A stretch of 33,397 bases of DNA from Entrophospora sp. SA101 (lineage: Eukaryota > Glomeromycota > Glomeromycetes > Entrophosporales > Entrophosporaceae), in assembly GCA_958430865.1 (NCBI GenBank), contig CAUDNR010000111.1:1-33397 (forward strand). Direction: 5' to 3'. This document shows positions 23,380-32,890 of the stretch, piece by piece. Under the pieces are notes generated by a model, which was given only the letters and a program-made list of their open reading frames with translations, made no database searches and was not told the DNA's origin. The position numbers were made by a program, and so were the translations under genes. The first letter of the stretch is position 1, and the number at the start of each line of letters is the position of its first letter.

Positions 23380-23640
23380 ATGAAATTCAACCTTTTCTTA
23401 CTCTTCTTGGCCATCTTCACCGCCATTGCTCTCGCGCATCCATCACCAAACAATTTCGAAGACAAATTAGCGAAACGACAGGATTGTCATCAGTGGAGAA
23501 GTAAAAAATTTTCTGGATTCTGTGCTAGTGATTTTAACTGTAACACTACGTGTGAAACTGAAAAAGATGGTGGATTCGATGGAAAATCTGGAGCTTGCCA
23601 TCAGGATGGTCTTGGATTTGCCTGTTTCTGCAGTTCATAA
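23380..23640 (+). CDS. Secreted defensin-like (CS-alpha-beta) cysteine-rich peptide, 86 aa
   Basis: Intronless open frame. Residues 1-19 are a signal peptide (MKFNLFLLFLAIFTAIALA, cleaved before HP). A short acidic pro-region follows and ends in a dibasic KR at 32-33, a Kex2-type site. The predicted mature peptide is about 53 residues starting with Gln34. Cysteines are at 36, 48, 54, 58, 73, 82 and 84, giving C-x11-C-x5-C-x3-C-x14-C-x8-C-x-C. The CxxxC with a later CxC, an SGAC gamma-core-like segment and the FSGFC / DFNC surroundings match plant-type and fungal defensin-like peptides. The usual last (eighth) cysteine is missing because the frame stops after CFCSS, so one cysteine is predicted to be unpaired. 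The likely role is as a secreted peptide acting on microbes or at the host interface; that is inference. Confidence 0.82.
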   Translation: MKFNLFLLFLAIFTAIALAHPSPNNFEDKLAKRQDCHQWRSKKFSGFCASDFNCNTTCETEKDGGFDGKSGACHQDGLGFACFCSS

Positions 23641-24739
23641 TAAAATTATTATACAGACAGTAATATTTATCAAGTTGAGTTCTTCTTAAGTTTGCTGAAA
23701 TAAAATTCGAGGGTCAAATTAAAAAAGAAAATCTTTTATTGGAAAGAAAAGGACAAAGAAAGAAAGAGGTAATTTATTTCCCAAAGCTCCTTCCGTTGAC
23801 AGATGACCTACTCTCCTCCTTAAAGATCATTCGACAAAATAAAATGAATGGTACAAAATCTAACGTGAAACTTAAGTGGTGTCAGATTTGATAGAAATAA
23901 TCTATGCTCATGTTACCTCCAGTTTGAAATATTGGGTGCCATATTCTGAAATTCAAAATATATTGGAATGTAATGTTATAAACTATCGAATTCGTTATTT
24001 GCTTCTAACTAAAAAAGATAGTATAAATATTTCTCTTCAAATTCATGCCTACAATAAATCAGTATTAATTAACATTAACTAATATTAAACTTTTTCTTAT
24101 ATATATACTTCCTTAAACCTTTATTCGAACTATATAATCTTTTTGATACAACATCTATATATAATAACCAATTATTTGTTATTTAATTATAAATTATATC
24201 ATCCTTTTTATATTCTCTCTTCTAAAAGCTTTTCTATTTCGTTCATTGATTCATAAACATCAAAATACTGTCCATTTTACAACGGATATAATTTTCAATG
24301 CTTCAAGTAATTCACTTGTTTATTTAGTAATTACACATTTAAAAAATTACGTAACACAATGAATTAATAATTTATTGTATGTTTTGGACGTAGAGTCGAA
24401 TACTATTGTCCAATTCTTGAAGAGTTTCATACATTTAAAACACGATTTACTACTATCCTTTTGTCCTTATTTCTTGCTTCTCCTGTTCGTTTTCTTTTGC
24501 ATTCATATAATTAATAACCACATACAAAATCCATTGAAAAATGTTATATATCGTTTATATTGCTATCTTCCTTTCTGTAATTAGTTAATCACCGAAATTC
24601 TGGGTAGTTTTTTTATGTCCATTGTTTTGTAAATCTGAAATTACCAACCATAAACTATTTTCAATAATAATTGTAAAAGGGTTACTATCATAAATATTTT
24701 ATTATATGAAAATTTTATGTATTAAAGTTTTTCTATCTG
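23641..24739. other. Gene-free stretch
   Basis: AT-rich. The two short frames at 23876-24082 (GTG start) and 24375-24584 have no recognisable content. The last part leads into the DUF7869-like remnant. Confidence 0.4.
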
Positions 24740-25998
24740 TGATGGCAGAACCTAATTTGAAAACATAAGATAAAAAGAATTCCCAATGAAAAACTAAGAT
24801 AGTATTGCTGAAATAGCAACAAACTTCAAAATTACGCAAATATTCATGAACTATCAAGTCCATGAAAAAATGTCTCAATTGGCTGTGTTCTTTACCAGTA
24901 AAAATAAATTATAAATATAATAGTAACTTTTTTGGATTTCTTGCTGATCTCGAGAAAGGTAGAAATTTTGAAGTCCTTGGAATATAATACAAACTAACTA
25001 GATTCAAATTATGAGTCCAAGGACTGACTTGTGCAATGCTTGTCAATGCTTTCAAAATGATTTATATTACAATGTTTGTAAGGAGAAAGAAATTGAAAGA
25101 TTACCCAAAAATTTAATTAGAAAGAAATTATTATAAGGACAAGAACAAAGAAAAAAATATGATACTACTGTTTATTATAATATAGTTATGATGATCGAGT
25201 TCATGTTCCACATTCAGATCAACAAGTAAGTAAAATTTATTATCTTGGTTCATGTAAAGTTCATTTATTTGGCATTCAAGATGAAGCAATAAGAGAACAA
25301 ATTAATTGTGTTCTTAATGAAAATGAAATTATAGGAAAAGGTCCTAATGACACTCTTAGCATGATTTTTGATGGAATTAAGAAATTGAATAAAAGTGAAA
25401 ATCATTTAAAGATTACTTGTGATGCTGGTGGACAAAATAAAAATAACACCACTATTTGGTTTCATTTATATTTAGTAATTTGTGACTATTATTGAAGTAT
25501 TGAATTGAATTTCATGATTACAGGACATACCAAATTTAAATATGATGGTAGTTTTGGTTTAATTAAGAAACTCTATCGAAAAACAAAAGTAGATTGTGTA
25601 GATTATGTGGTTGAAGTGGCAAAAAAGTCTAGTCCAGCAGGATTAAATAAATCTCAATGTTATGAAGGTGGAAAGGTTTTCAATACTTAGATATCAAATC
25701 TATTTTAGGAATTTATTTTAAAAAATTAAATGGCCTACAAAAATATCAACCTTTTCTTTTTGAAGCATTTAATCTTGGTACAGTGAAAGTTCAAGAAGTT
25801 GCTAATGGTTCTTTTGTTAAATTTTGATTTATTAAAAATTAGGAGAACAGATATTTTTGAAGAAAATTAGAGCTTTATCTATTTTAGTGTTAATGTCACC
25901 TCCTTTAGACCACAAAAGACAAAAATACTTTTATAATAATATTCTCCCATTTGTGGAAGATGAATACAAAGATATTGCTTGCCCCAAGCCAGCATAAA
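24740..25998 (+). pseudogene. Decayed DUF7869-like transposon gene, plus-strand copy
   Basis: Aligns by eye with the minus-strand copy at 31.2-32.9 kb from about 24755 onward. The recognisable order is: HELSSP, DFLADLEKG, MSPRTDLCNACQCFQN (25011), YYLGSCKVHLFGIQDEA, GPNDTLSMIFDGIKKLNK, CDAGGQNKNNTTIWF, FMITGHTKFKYDGSFGLIKK, SQCYEGGK, LDIKSILGIYFKKLNGLQKY, then ILPFVEDEYKDIACPKPA. Compared with the other copy, 3 nt are lost in the CD(N)AGGQN motif and a block is deleted after the CxxC segment. Frameshifts and stops occur throughout, including TGA at 25494-25496. The AGGQNKNN and GHTKF motifs are those I associate with DUF7869 proteins of mobile elements. Confidence 0.72.
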
Positions 25999-26048
25999 AT
26001 GTAATTGAATAATTTTTATACTAAATAAAAAAGTGTTAGATGTCATAA

Positions 26049-26360
26049 TTAACTTTTATTTTTCCTAACCTTATTTACCTTAATAACTGAAATAACTAGA
26101 AAAAAAGCAAGTGCTCCACAACCAACCATTCAGTAAGTTTCTTCTTGTTTGCTCTTTTTATTCCACTTTTGATAATAAGCCTCTCGATCTCTTATTTTTT
26201 CTGCAACTTTCTCATCTTCCATAGTGCCTAAAAATTGATTGTTTTTTGGGGTCTGAATTAGTGTTCCATGTCGCAATCCAAAAAAGGAAACAAGATGGTT
26301 GTAAAGGTGGTTGCAACCAGTGGTTGCAATCATTTTTATATGACGCAAAGATGGTAGCAA
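26049..26360 (-). pseudogene. Unidentified small protein with an internal TGA and a membrane segment
   Basis: From ATG at 26222 the frame reads MEDEKVAEKIRDREAYYQKW and continues to EETY, meets TGA at 26130-26132, and then stays open for MVGCGALAFFLVISVIKV and a basic tail to TAA at 26049-26051. Sequence upstream of 26222 is open to 26360 but overlaps a GGTTGCAA-type repeat. The result looks like one small protein, a charged helix followed by a transmembrane helix, with one codon lost. I do not recognise the family. It lies tail to tail with the plus-strand DUF7869-like remnant. Confidence 0.4.
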
Positions 26361-27083
26361 CCATCATCAAAAGTTGCAGCCGGTATCCTTAGAGTGGGTG
26401 TACCTAAGAATTGTTCTTCGAAATTGAAGCATTAGTTTGGAAGAATTTGATGCACAGTTAACAAATTTACCAAGTGGGATAACAATTCAGCACTATGTGC
26501 CTCATCCTCGATCAGTATTCGAATTCATTACACAAAACCAGATCACATATACTATTTCGGCACTATGTGCAATTGAATGTGACACATAAAGCCAAATACA
26601 GATGGCAAATTCGGCACTTTGTGTCTCAATCCCTGAATTGAATGAATTGCGAAAGCAAAATTGATGTATGTTTTTTGGTCAGCAAATGGGGAAGAAATGA
26701 TACTTATAGTCGATCGTGAACATTTGTCGATAGTCACGTTTGTTACATAACAGAGTCAGAAACCGGGATATGAAAACATATCTCCACCTCAAAAATTCTG
26801 CAAGTGTCATGATGACAGAATGCAACACTGTCATCATCGAGAGACCTCTGACAAACACATTCAAATGTGGCCAATATATGATAGTTTGCGTGTGGCCAAT
26901 TCTCGTCATCAGGCCACATAGTAGATATATAGTCTAGATAAGTAGACACAATCTAATAGATTATGTATCTACTCCAGCAACAATACAGTTCAGCCAAGTG
27001 AAATAAATATTCCAAGTCTTATATTTTAGTATTCCACTAATTATAATTTTAAATAGTGTTTTTGGTAGATTTTTGAAAAAAGG
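26361..27083. other. Repeat-bearing, GC-richer intergenic region
   Basis: Contains three degenerate copies of TTCGGCACTATGTGC (cores at about 26491, 26561 and 26615), a 10-bp hairpin (26809-26837) and a stretch at 26640-26950 open in three overlapping frames on both strands. The GC content is visibly higher than in the surroundings. No known protein was recognised, so it may be an old mobile element. Confidence 0.4.
26809..26837. repeat. Perfect 10-bp inverted repeat
   Basis: ATGATGACAG (26809-26818), a 9-nt loop, then CTGTCATCAT (26828-26837). The arms pair completely. Confidence 0.8.
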
Positions 27084-27300
27084 ATGAGTATTAAAAGAAA
27101 TCAAACATTTGGAAACAAAGGAGGTAAGCAAAATTCTGTAAAAAAATAATTATATACCATTCACAAGAGTTTTTTTCATGCAGGTAATGTTAATAAAAGT
27201 GATCACTATATATAGTGTTCAAAGTATGTATTTGAATTATTGAAAGTGGATAAAAGTGAAATAAATCAAGTGTCAATTCCAAAGTAGGACTATATAGATT
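27084..27300 (+). pseudogene. Unidentified two-exon gene remnant
   Basis: Exon 27084-27123 (MSIKRNQTFGNKG) has a GTAAGC donor. An acceptor CATGCAG precedes 27184, and joining gives GNVNKSDHYI, a TAG, CSKYVFELLKVDKSEINQVS, IPK, another TAG, then DYIDY. The splice sites are plausible and the reading is protein-like. Both TAGs could be decayed Trp codons. The family is unknown. Confidence 0.35.
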
Positions 27301-27776
27301 ACTTATTATTCTGCAGCATGCAAAATTGAAACATCAAGAAATGCTATAAATTCAGTGATTTCTAATAATAATAATAATAATGTAATAAATAACTCATAAA
27401 TGGGTTTTTAAATTTTATTTGAAATAAATTATATTTTACATTTCACTTTACTCTATTTGTCTAATAATTCTTTGTAATACTAGAATTTTCCTATGTTTCT
27501 TTCTAATTCTTTTTCTGCCTTTGTCAGTTCTTTTTCTAATCTTTCATATAAAAGTAATGAAAATTGGTATTGAACCAATAATATAGAACTTATTAATTCT
27601 AAAAGAAGTTTAAAAAACACTTAATCTCTAAAGGGATTTAGAAATTTTTGAAAACAAATGTATTTATTAATTTATATATGTAATATACCAGAATCGACAA
27701 CTATTAAAGAGTAACTATTTATTTTAATATAAAAGAAAAAATAATTTTTACATTTTGAAAAACTTAGTTTCTTCTA
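27301..27776. other. Intergenic downstream of LSM2
   Basis: The minus strand at about 27480-27600 shows an open coiled-coil-like fragment (YERLEKELTKAEKELERN) without a start, possibly another transposon-gene relic. Otherwise AT-rich. Confidence 0.3.
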
Positions 27777-28256
27777 TCAAGAGATGGTATGAGATCCACC
27801 ACCACCACCACCAGTAGTAGGCTGTTGAGCCTCTCTTCTAGCGGCATCTTGTAATAATGATGTGTCAACAGTACTGGCAGGCAGTTGGACATATCTTACA
27901 ACAGATCCACGTATAAAGCAATTCTTTACTGCCATCTTAAAATGTTAGAAATCAGAAATTACCAATTAAACAACGAAAGATATATGTGTATAGAAGAGAT
28001 CTAGTTCATCCAAGACGAATATAAATACCATATGAGGATATTTTGCATCATCAACTACTCGTATATTATCCAATTTGATATTGAGAAATTGATCAACCGA
28101 GCTTAAGATGCCAGTAATGGCTAAATCGTTTTTTAATTCTACAATCACCTGGTGACCTATTAAAGTCTTGAAAAATGAATAGAAAAGCTACTTTTTGGTT
28201 AGAAGAGATGAAAAAAATTTTTTTTTTATGTTAAAGGAAATGAAATTTCTTACCAT
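27777..28256 (-). CDS. LSM2: U6 snRNA-associated Sm-like protein LSm2, 106 aa
   Basis: Three coding exons on the minus strand: the ATG alone at 28254-28256, then 28029-28187 (53 codons) and 27777-27935 (52 codons plus TGA). Introns are 28188-28253 (66 nt, GTAAGA...TAG) and 27936-28028 (93 nt). The product starts M-LFYSFFKTLIGHQVIVELK and contains Sm motif 1 (SSVDQFLNIKLDNI) and Sm motif 2 (VKNCFIRGSVVRYVQLP), ending with QDAARREAQ and a Gly-rich tail GGGGGGSHTIS. This is a full-length match to eukaryotic LSm2, about 95 aa, with a short glycine extension. In known systems LSm2 belongs to the LSm1-7 ring (cytoplasmic mRNA decay) and the LSm2-8 ring (nuclear U6 snRNA binding). The TGA stop is followed at once by an in-frame TAG. 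Confidence 0.95.
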
Positions 28257-29710
28257 TTATTTTTACAAAAAAGATCATGTAAAATTATTTTTCTTTTAAA
28301 AAAATATACAGAACAAACAGGGGATGATGATTTTTTGTGTTTCACAAAATTATGTAAATCACAAAAATTTTCTTAACCCATTTGTATCATTATAAAAAAA
28401 AGGCACTTAACTTTTATAGTGAAACTATCATTTATATGTAAATGATAATTACTAGGTAAACTTGTTAATATTACGTACGATAGACGAAGCTTTTCTTTTT
28501 ATAATACAATAATCGTCAAGATATGTTATATTTTAACAAAAAAATGCTAAAATTTCACATACAATAAGAATTGTGTCACATATTTAATAAAATTTAATAT
28601 CACAATTCTCTTATATAGTGCAAAGTCACTTAGTACCGCACTTTTTATTGAGAGTGTAGATCCCTCAAATACTCCAAATATGGAAATGCAATACCCCAAA
28701 ATAAATCGTGTTTTTGAAGCCAGGACCTTCCTCTACAAAGTTAAGATTTCATCTTATAGACATGTCATGTTGTTGTGGAGGACTTGAGCCTCGAAAATCG
28801 TGCGAGTTTACCAAATTTACCATGTTTAGCCCTAAAATTGACGTGTTACATACAAAAAAAGGTATTATCAAAAATAGACGAATTGAAACAAAACAAAAAT
28901 TTGAATCTTTTTGTTACGTGAATTTTCCAGACGAATGGAAAGAAAATTTATTCTTTATATATATAAAAAAAATACAACAAACAGCTAAGTTCATTTATTT
29001 CAAATTTAATAGATAGACTATTGCATTGATCAAAGAAATGCACAAAACATATACTTGCTATCTTCCACCTAGCATCAAAAATATATTTCATGGAAATACA
29101 TTCATTTCATTTCTATTAATGTCATTTGTAAATTTTAACTAATGTCACCGATTAAATTTGGGAGAGCGTATTTTAATTGGTGATAACAATTATTTTTGTT
29201 TTGTGTGGATCAGATCAACGAATTGATTTTGTTATTAGCGAATAATTTTGTGTAAAGATAAAAGTTTTTAAATAAATTATTACTATTTTATTTATTTAGT
29301 TTTATTTAGTCGAAACTAATTAACTTATTATCAAGTTACTTTTAAACCAAGTTCTTTATATACATGTTCTTTACATATCAGCCCGAATTGGGCGAATCTG
29401 CCCACTTTGTATTTGGGCGATTCCGCCTAGTCTGGGATAATCGTCATTAATCTCTACTAAATAAAGTTAAATAAATATGAATGTGCTACGGATAAAAATT
29501 AAAGACGGGACGTAACACGAATTCAGATGACAATAATCATACACGTTATTAATAAATAAATAGAATTAATAAAAATAAAATAATAAAAATGAAAATAATG
29601 AAAATAATAATAGATTAAATAATAATAAAAATAAAAATAAAAATAGAAATAAAAATAAAATTTAAATTGTCCCGGAATCAGTGTTTAACAGTCGCTGGAC
29701 ATTGCGGATC
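28257..29710. other. Gene-free stretch upstream of LSM2
   Basis: The part near 28257 is the LSM2 promoter region. The open frames around 28685-29016 overlap each other and I identify no protein in them. A GC-rich patch at about 29381-29440 holds two small hairpins (GGGCGAATCTGCCC and GGCGATTCCGCC). An A-rich AATAAA tract lies at about 29550-29665. Confidence 0.4.
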
Positions 29711-29742
29711 TACAGGGGGTCAAGTGTCACTCATATATAAAA

Positions 29743-30612
29743 TTAATGATCTTTGTGCATAATTTTATATGTAAAATCGAAGAAAAAAATCACTCTGGTA
29801 TACACAAACCTACCTGATTTAACCAAGATTGTTCCTTGAATTATAAAAATCAAAATATATGGAAGAGTATTATTATCATAATCATTTTTACATTCAACAC
29901 AGATAAAGACAATGTCAGAATAACCATCAGGAGTATTATGAGCCACCATTTGATGAGTAGCAGGAGCAGTATCAAAATTATGGAAAGTTGGGTCATCAAA
30001 ATCTAGAAAACAGAAGTTACACTCTTGTTCATCTCCCTTTGCTATTTCCAGAACTCTATATTCTAATTTTATATTAATCTACTTACTTTTCTGAATGATA
30101 AAAGCTTGGAATTTCTCTTTAGTTTTTTTCTTTTGCTTTATTTACTAATTGTTTAAACTTTTGTAATCTATTTTCTTTTTGTTGTTTTGGTAAAGCTGGC
30201 AATTTTTTGTTTGCTAAATTATCTCTTCAGTTTATTTCCTGATTTTTAGCTGACAAATTATTTTCCAACAAATCTATTCGGTCTAAGAGTTTGCCCATTG
30301 CAGCATCATGTTTTAGTATCACTTCATTCATTTGGCATTTTCTCCACTTCATAGCTGTGTTTAATGCTTTTTCAGCTTCCTCTTGCTCCATTTCCACTTC
30401 GTCTTCCAACTCTTCTACTTTTATTTCCAGTTCTTTTTGCTTTGCTTCTAATTCAGCAACTTTTTCTTTTAATTCCTCTTTTTCTTGGTAAGTAAAACCA
30501 AAAGTTTCTTCATAATTTCATGATTCATCAGCAAAACTTTTAACAATATTTTCAGGAGTGAATTCATCACTGAAAATAACTCTTCCAATTTCAATCATCC
30601 GGAAAATATAAA
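29743..30612 (-). pseudogene. Coiled-coil / zinc-ribbon transposon-associated gene, decayed
   Basis: From ATG at about 30612 the minus strand reads MIEIGRVIFSDEFTPENIV, meets TGA (30518-30520), and continues NYEETFGFTYQEKEELK into a long heptad-rich coiled coil (VAELEAKQKELEIKVEELED, MEQEEAEKALNTAMKW). A second TGA (30227-30229) is followed by RDNLANKKLPALPKQQKEN. A frameshift lies in the A-run at about 30123-30129, then KTKEKFQAFIIQ, TAG (30079-30081), and LEYRVLEIAKGDEQECNFCF. The C-terminal part has CNFC and, about 45 residues later, CVEC, a likely zinc ribbon. The stops are isolated within otherwise open sequence, so the decay is light. It lies directly downstream of the DUF7869-like gene on the same strand. 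The function is unknown. Confidence 0.5.
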
Positions 30613-30663
30613 AAAATTTTACACATGTCAATTGTAAGTTTAATAATAAAAAAGTGTAAAACT

Positions 30664-30733
30664 TACGTCGGCACTGTAAGATTTACACAATATTACGCTG
30701 GCATCGTAAGATTTATGCAATTTTACGCTAAAT
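30664..30733. repeat. 30-bp tandem repeat, two full copies plus a start
   Basis: Units begin with TACG at 30664, 30694 and 30724. Units 1 and 2 share the pattern TACGYYGGCAYYGTAAGATT followed by TAYRCAAT. The third is only TACGCT. They lie between two segments of the coiled-coil gene. Confidence 0.75.
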
Positions 30734-30820
30734 TAATTTCCTGATGATTCCATTCCTTTCTGGATAACTAACTCAACCATTTTTAGGCCATTTAAATATT
30801 TCTAAGATTCTTAAACTTAC

Positions 30821-30976
30821 TCCAGTATATTCTGAACTTTCAATAAGGCTGTGAACAGCATTTCAAGTTCTTAACTTAAAGTTTTCTTCTTTTTCAGCTA
30901 ATTGTTTCTTCAATAACTCTATTTCATTTATTAGTGTTTTGTTTGCTTGTTGTTGTTTGTTTATAATGTTTACCAT
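30821..30976 (-). pseudogene. Upstream exon-like coiled-coil fragment
   Basis: ATG at 30976, then MVNIINKQQQANKTLINEIE and LLKKQLAEKEENFKLRT, TGA at 30863-30865, NAVHSLIESSEYTG, and a GTAAGT donor at 30820. It could be the first exon of the coiled-coil gene at 29743-30612, or a separate gene; I could not place a convincing acceptor. Heptads again suggest a coiled coil. Confidence 0.4.
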
Positions 30977-31176
30977 GTTTGTTCTTTTTTTTATATATTC
31001 TTTTAATATACTTATATCCTTTTTATAAGGGTGTATTAAGTATATAAATCATTTTAGTACTTTTTTACTTTAAAAGTGGAAAAAACTAACAATATTTGTT
31101 AAAAGATTAAACACAATAAAGTAAGGGACAAATTAATGAGTGACAAAGTCATGGAAGTGATTTTATTCAGAATATT

Positions 31177-32890
31177 TTATTTGTCACCAGTATAGATTGG
31201 TCTTGGACAAGTAATACCTTTGTATTCATCTTTCACAAATGGGCAAATATTGTTCTAAAGGTACTCTTGCCTTTTGTAATCCAAAGGAGATGGTGTCAAT
31301 ACTAAAATAGATAAAGCTTTATTTTCTTCAAAAATACCAGTTTTCCTAGTTTTTAATAAATTGAATTTAGCAAAAGTTCCATTAGCCACTTCCTGAGTTT
31401 TGACTACACCAAGATTAGATGCTTCAAAAAGAAAATGTTGATACTTTTGTAAACCATTTAGTTTCTTAAAATAAATTCCCAAAATTGCTTTAATATCTAA
31501 GTATTGAAAACCTTTTCCACCTTCATAACACTGGGCTCTATTTAATCCAGCTAGACTAGACTTTTTTATTACATCAACCACATGATCCAGACAATCTACT
31601 CTGATTCTTCTATAGAGTTTTTTGATCATCCCAAAATTACCATCACATTTAAATTCAGTGTGTCCAGGAATCATGAAATTCAATTCAATACTTTCATAAT
31701 AACCACAAATTACTAAATATAAATAAAATCAAATAGTAGTATTATTTTTATTCTGTCCACCAGCATTATCACAAGTAATCTTTAAATGCTTTTCACCTTT
31801 ATTCAATTTCTTAATTCCATCAAAAATCATGCTAAGAGTGCCATTGGGTCCTTTTCCTATAATTTCATCTTCATTAAGAACATAATTAATTTGTTCCCTT
31901 GCTGCTTCATCTTGAATACCAAATAAATGAACTTTACATGGACTAAGGTAATAAATTTTACTTACTTGTTGATCCAAATGTGGCACATGAACATTTTGGG
32001 CTCAATCATAACTATAATGGGCAGTAGCATCAATGCTGCAATACTGTGTTTTACCCTTTGAATAATGTTGATTAACTAATTTTCTTTGTTCTTCTGCTAA
32101 TTTTGTATTTTTATTATAATAATTTCTTTCTAATTTCGCCTTGGATAAATGTTCTTTAAACCTTTTAAGTAAATCTTTAGCTTCTTCCTCATGGCGAGCA
32201 TTGTAATGTAAACCATCTCTAAAATGTTGACAAGCATCACACAAATCAGTCCTGGGACTCATAATTTGAATTTCTGGTGTCAATTGGTGTCATAATTTTC
32301 TGAAGGCATCATACTTCAATGATTTCAAATTACTATCTTCTTCCGGACCAGCTAGAAAATCTCTATGGACTGATTTATAACTCATTTCAACTGGTAAGAA
32401 TACAATTGATTGAGTTATTCTATTGATACTTCTTCCTGGACTTGGTAATCCATGGACTTCTGCATAATTTTCTAGAAAATTCTTACTATTTATGCAACAT
32501 TTTTATCAATCACCATCTTAGTTTTCCATTGAGGCATTCTTTTTATGTTTCCATGTATTCTTGATATAAGTCCATTGTTTATCAGATGACTTCTAATATT
32601 TTCAAAGTAAGTCCTACCAATTCCTAACATATTAAAATATGTTTCTTGGCAAAGAGGTGTATTGTGGTCCCAGTGATAAAAAGTCCTTCTATTAGATCTG
32701 GTTTTCTTTTTAAGGTGTCTACTAGTGCTTATTAATCCACCATCCATTGCTTTAAGTTGGGCCATTAAAAATATGTCTTGTTCAGACTTGGAAAGAGCTT
32801 GAAAGGATTCTCTTAATTCTGCAAATCCTTCTTTGGGGATTCTTGAAGAACAACCACAATTACACCCTTTTTCTAAAAAACCAATTGCCT
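31177..32890 (-). pseudogene. DUF7869-like transposon gene, minus-strand copy
   Basis: The more complete copy. Order on the minus strand: KGCNCGCSSRIPKEGFAELR, FLMAQLKAMDGG, a helix-turn-helix-like stretch (YFNMLGIGRTYFENIRSHL), a frameshift near 32489, then NSKNFLENYAEVHGLPSPGR, a TGA (32290-32292), MSPRTDLCDACQHFRDG with a helical insert, a TGA (32002-32004), YYLSPCKVHLFGIQDEA, CDNAGGQNKNNTTI, a TGA (31729-31731), FMIPGHTEFKCDGNFGMIKK, and YEGGKGFQYLDIKAILGIYF. A TAG at 31255-31257 precedes NNICPFVKDEYKGITCPRP and TAA at 31177-31179. At 31729 the plus-strand copy has TGG, so that stop replaces a Trp. The AGGQNKNN and GHTxF motifs point to DUF7869. Whether this protein is a transposase is not established by the sequence. 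Confidence 0.75.

Noticed and set aside
23876..24082. Plus-strand frame of 68 codons downstream of the defensin-like gene
   Set aside because: Starts at GTG, has no recognisable motif, and nothing links it to its neighbour.
28685..29016. Overlapping plus-strand frames, one with CCCGGLEP
   Set aside because: Two frames compete, the longer one needs a GTG start, and neither resembles a known domain.
26130..32292. Conclusion that this genome reads TGA as Trp
   Set aside because: The kinase-like, DOMON-b561 and LSM2 genes use TGG or standard stops, LSM2 ends at TGA, and only one of the TGA sites is shown to be Trp by a paralogue.
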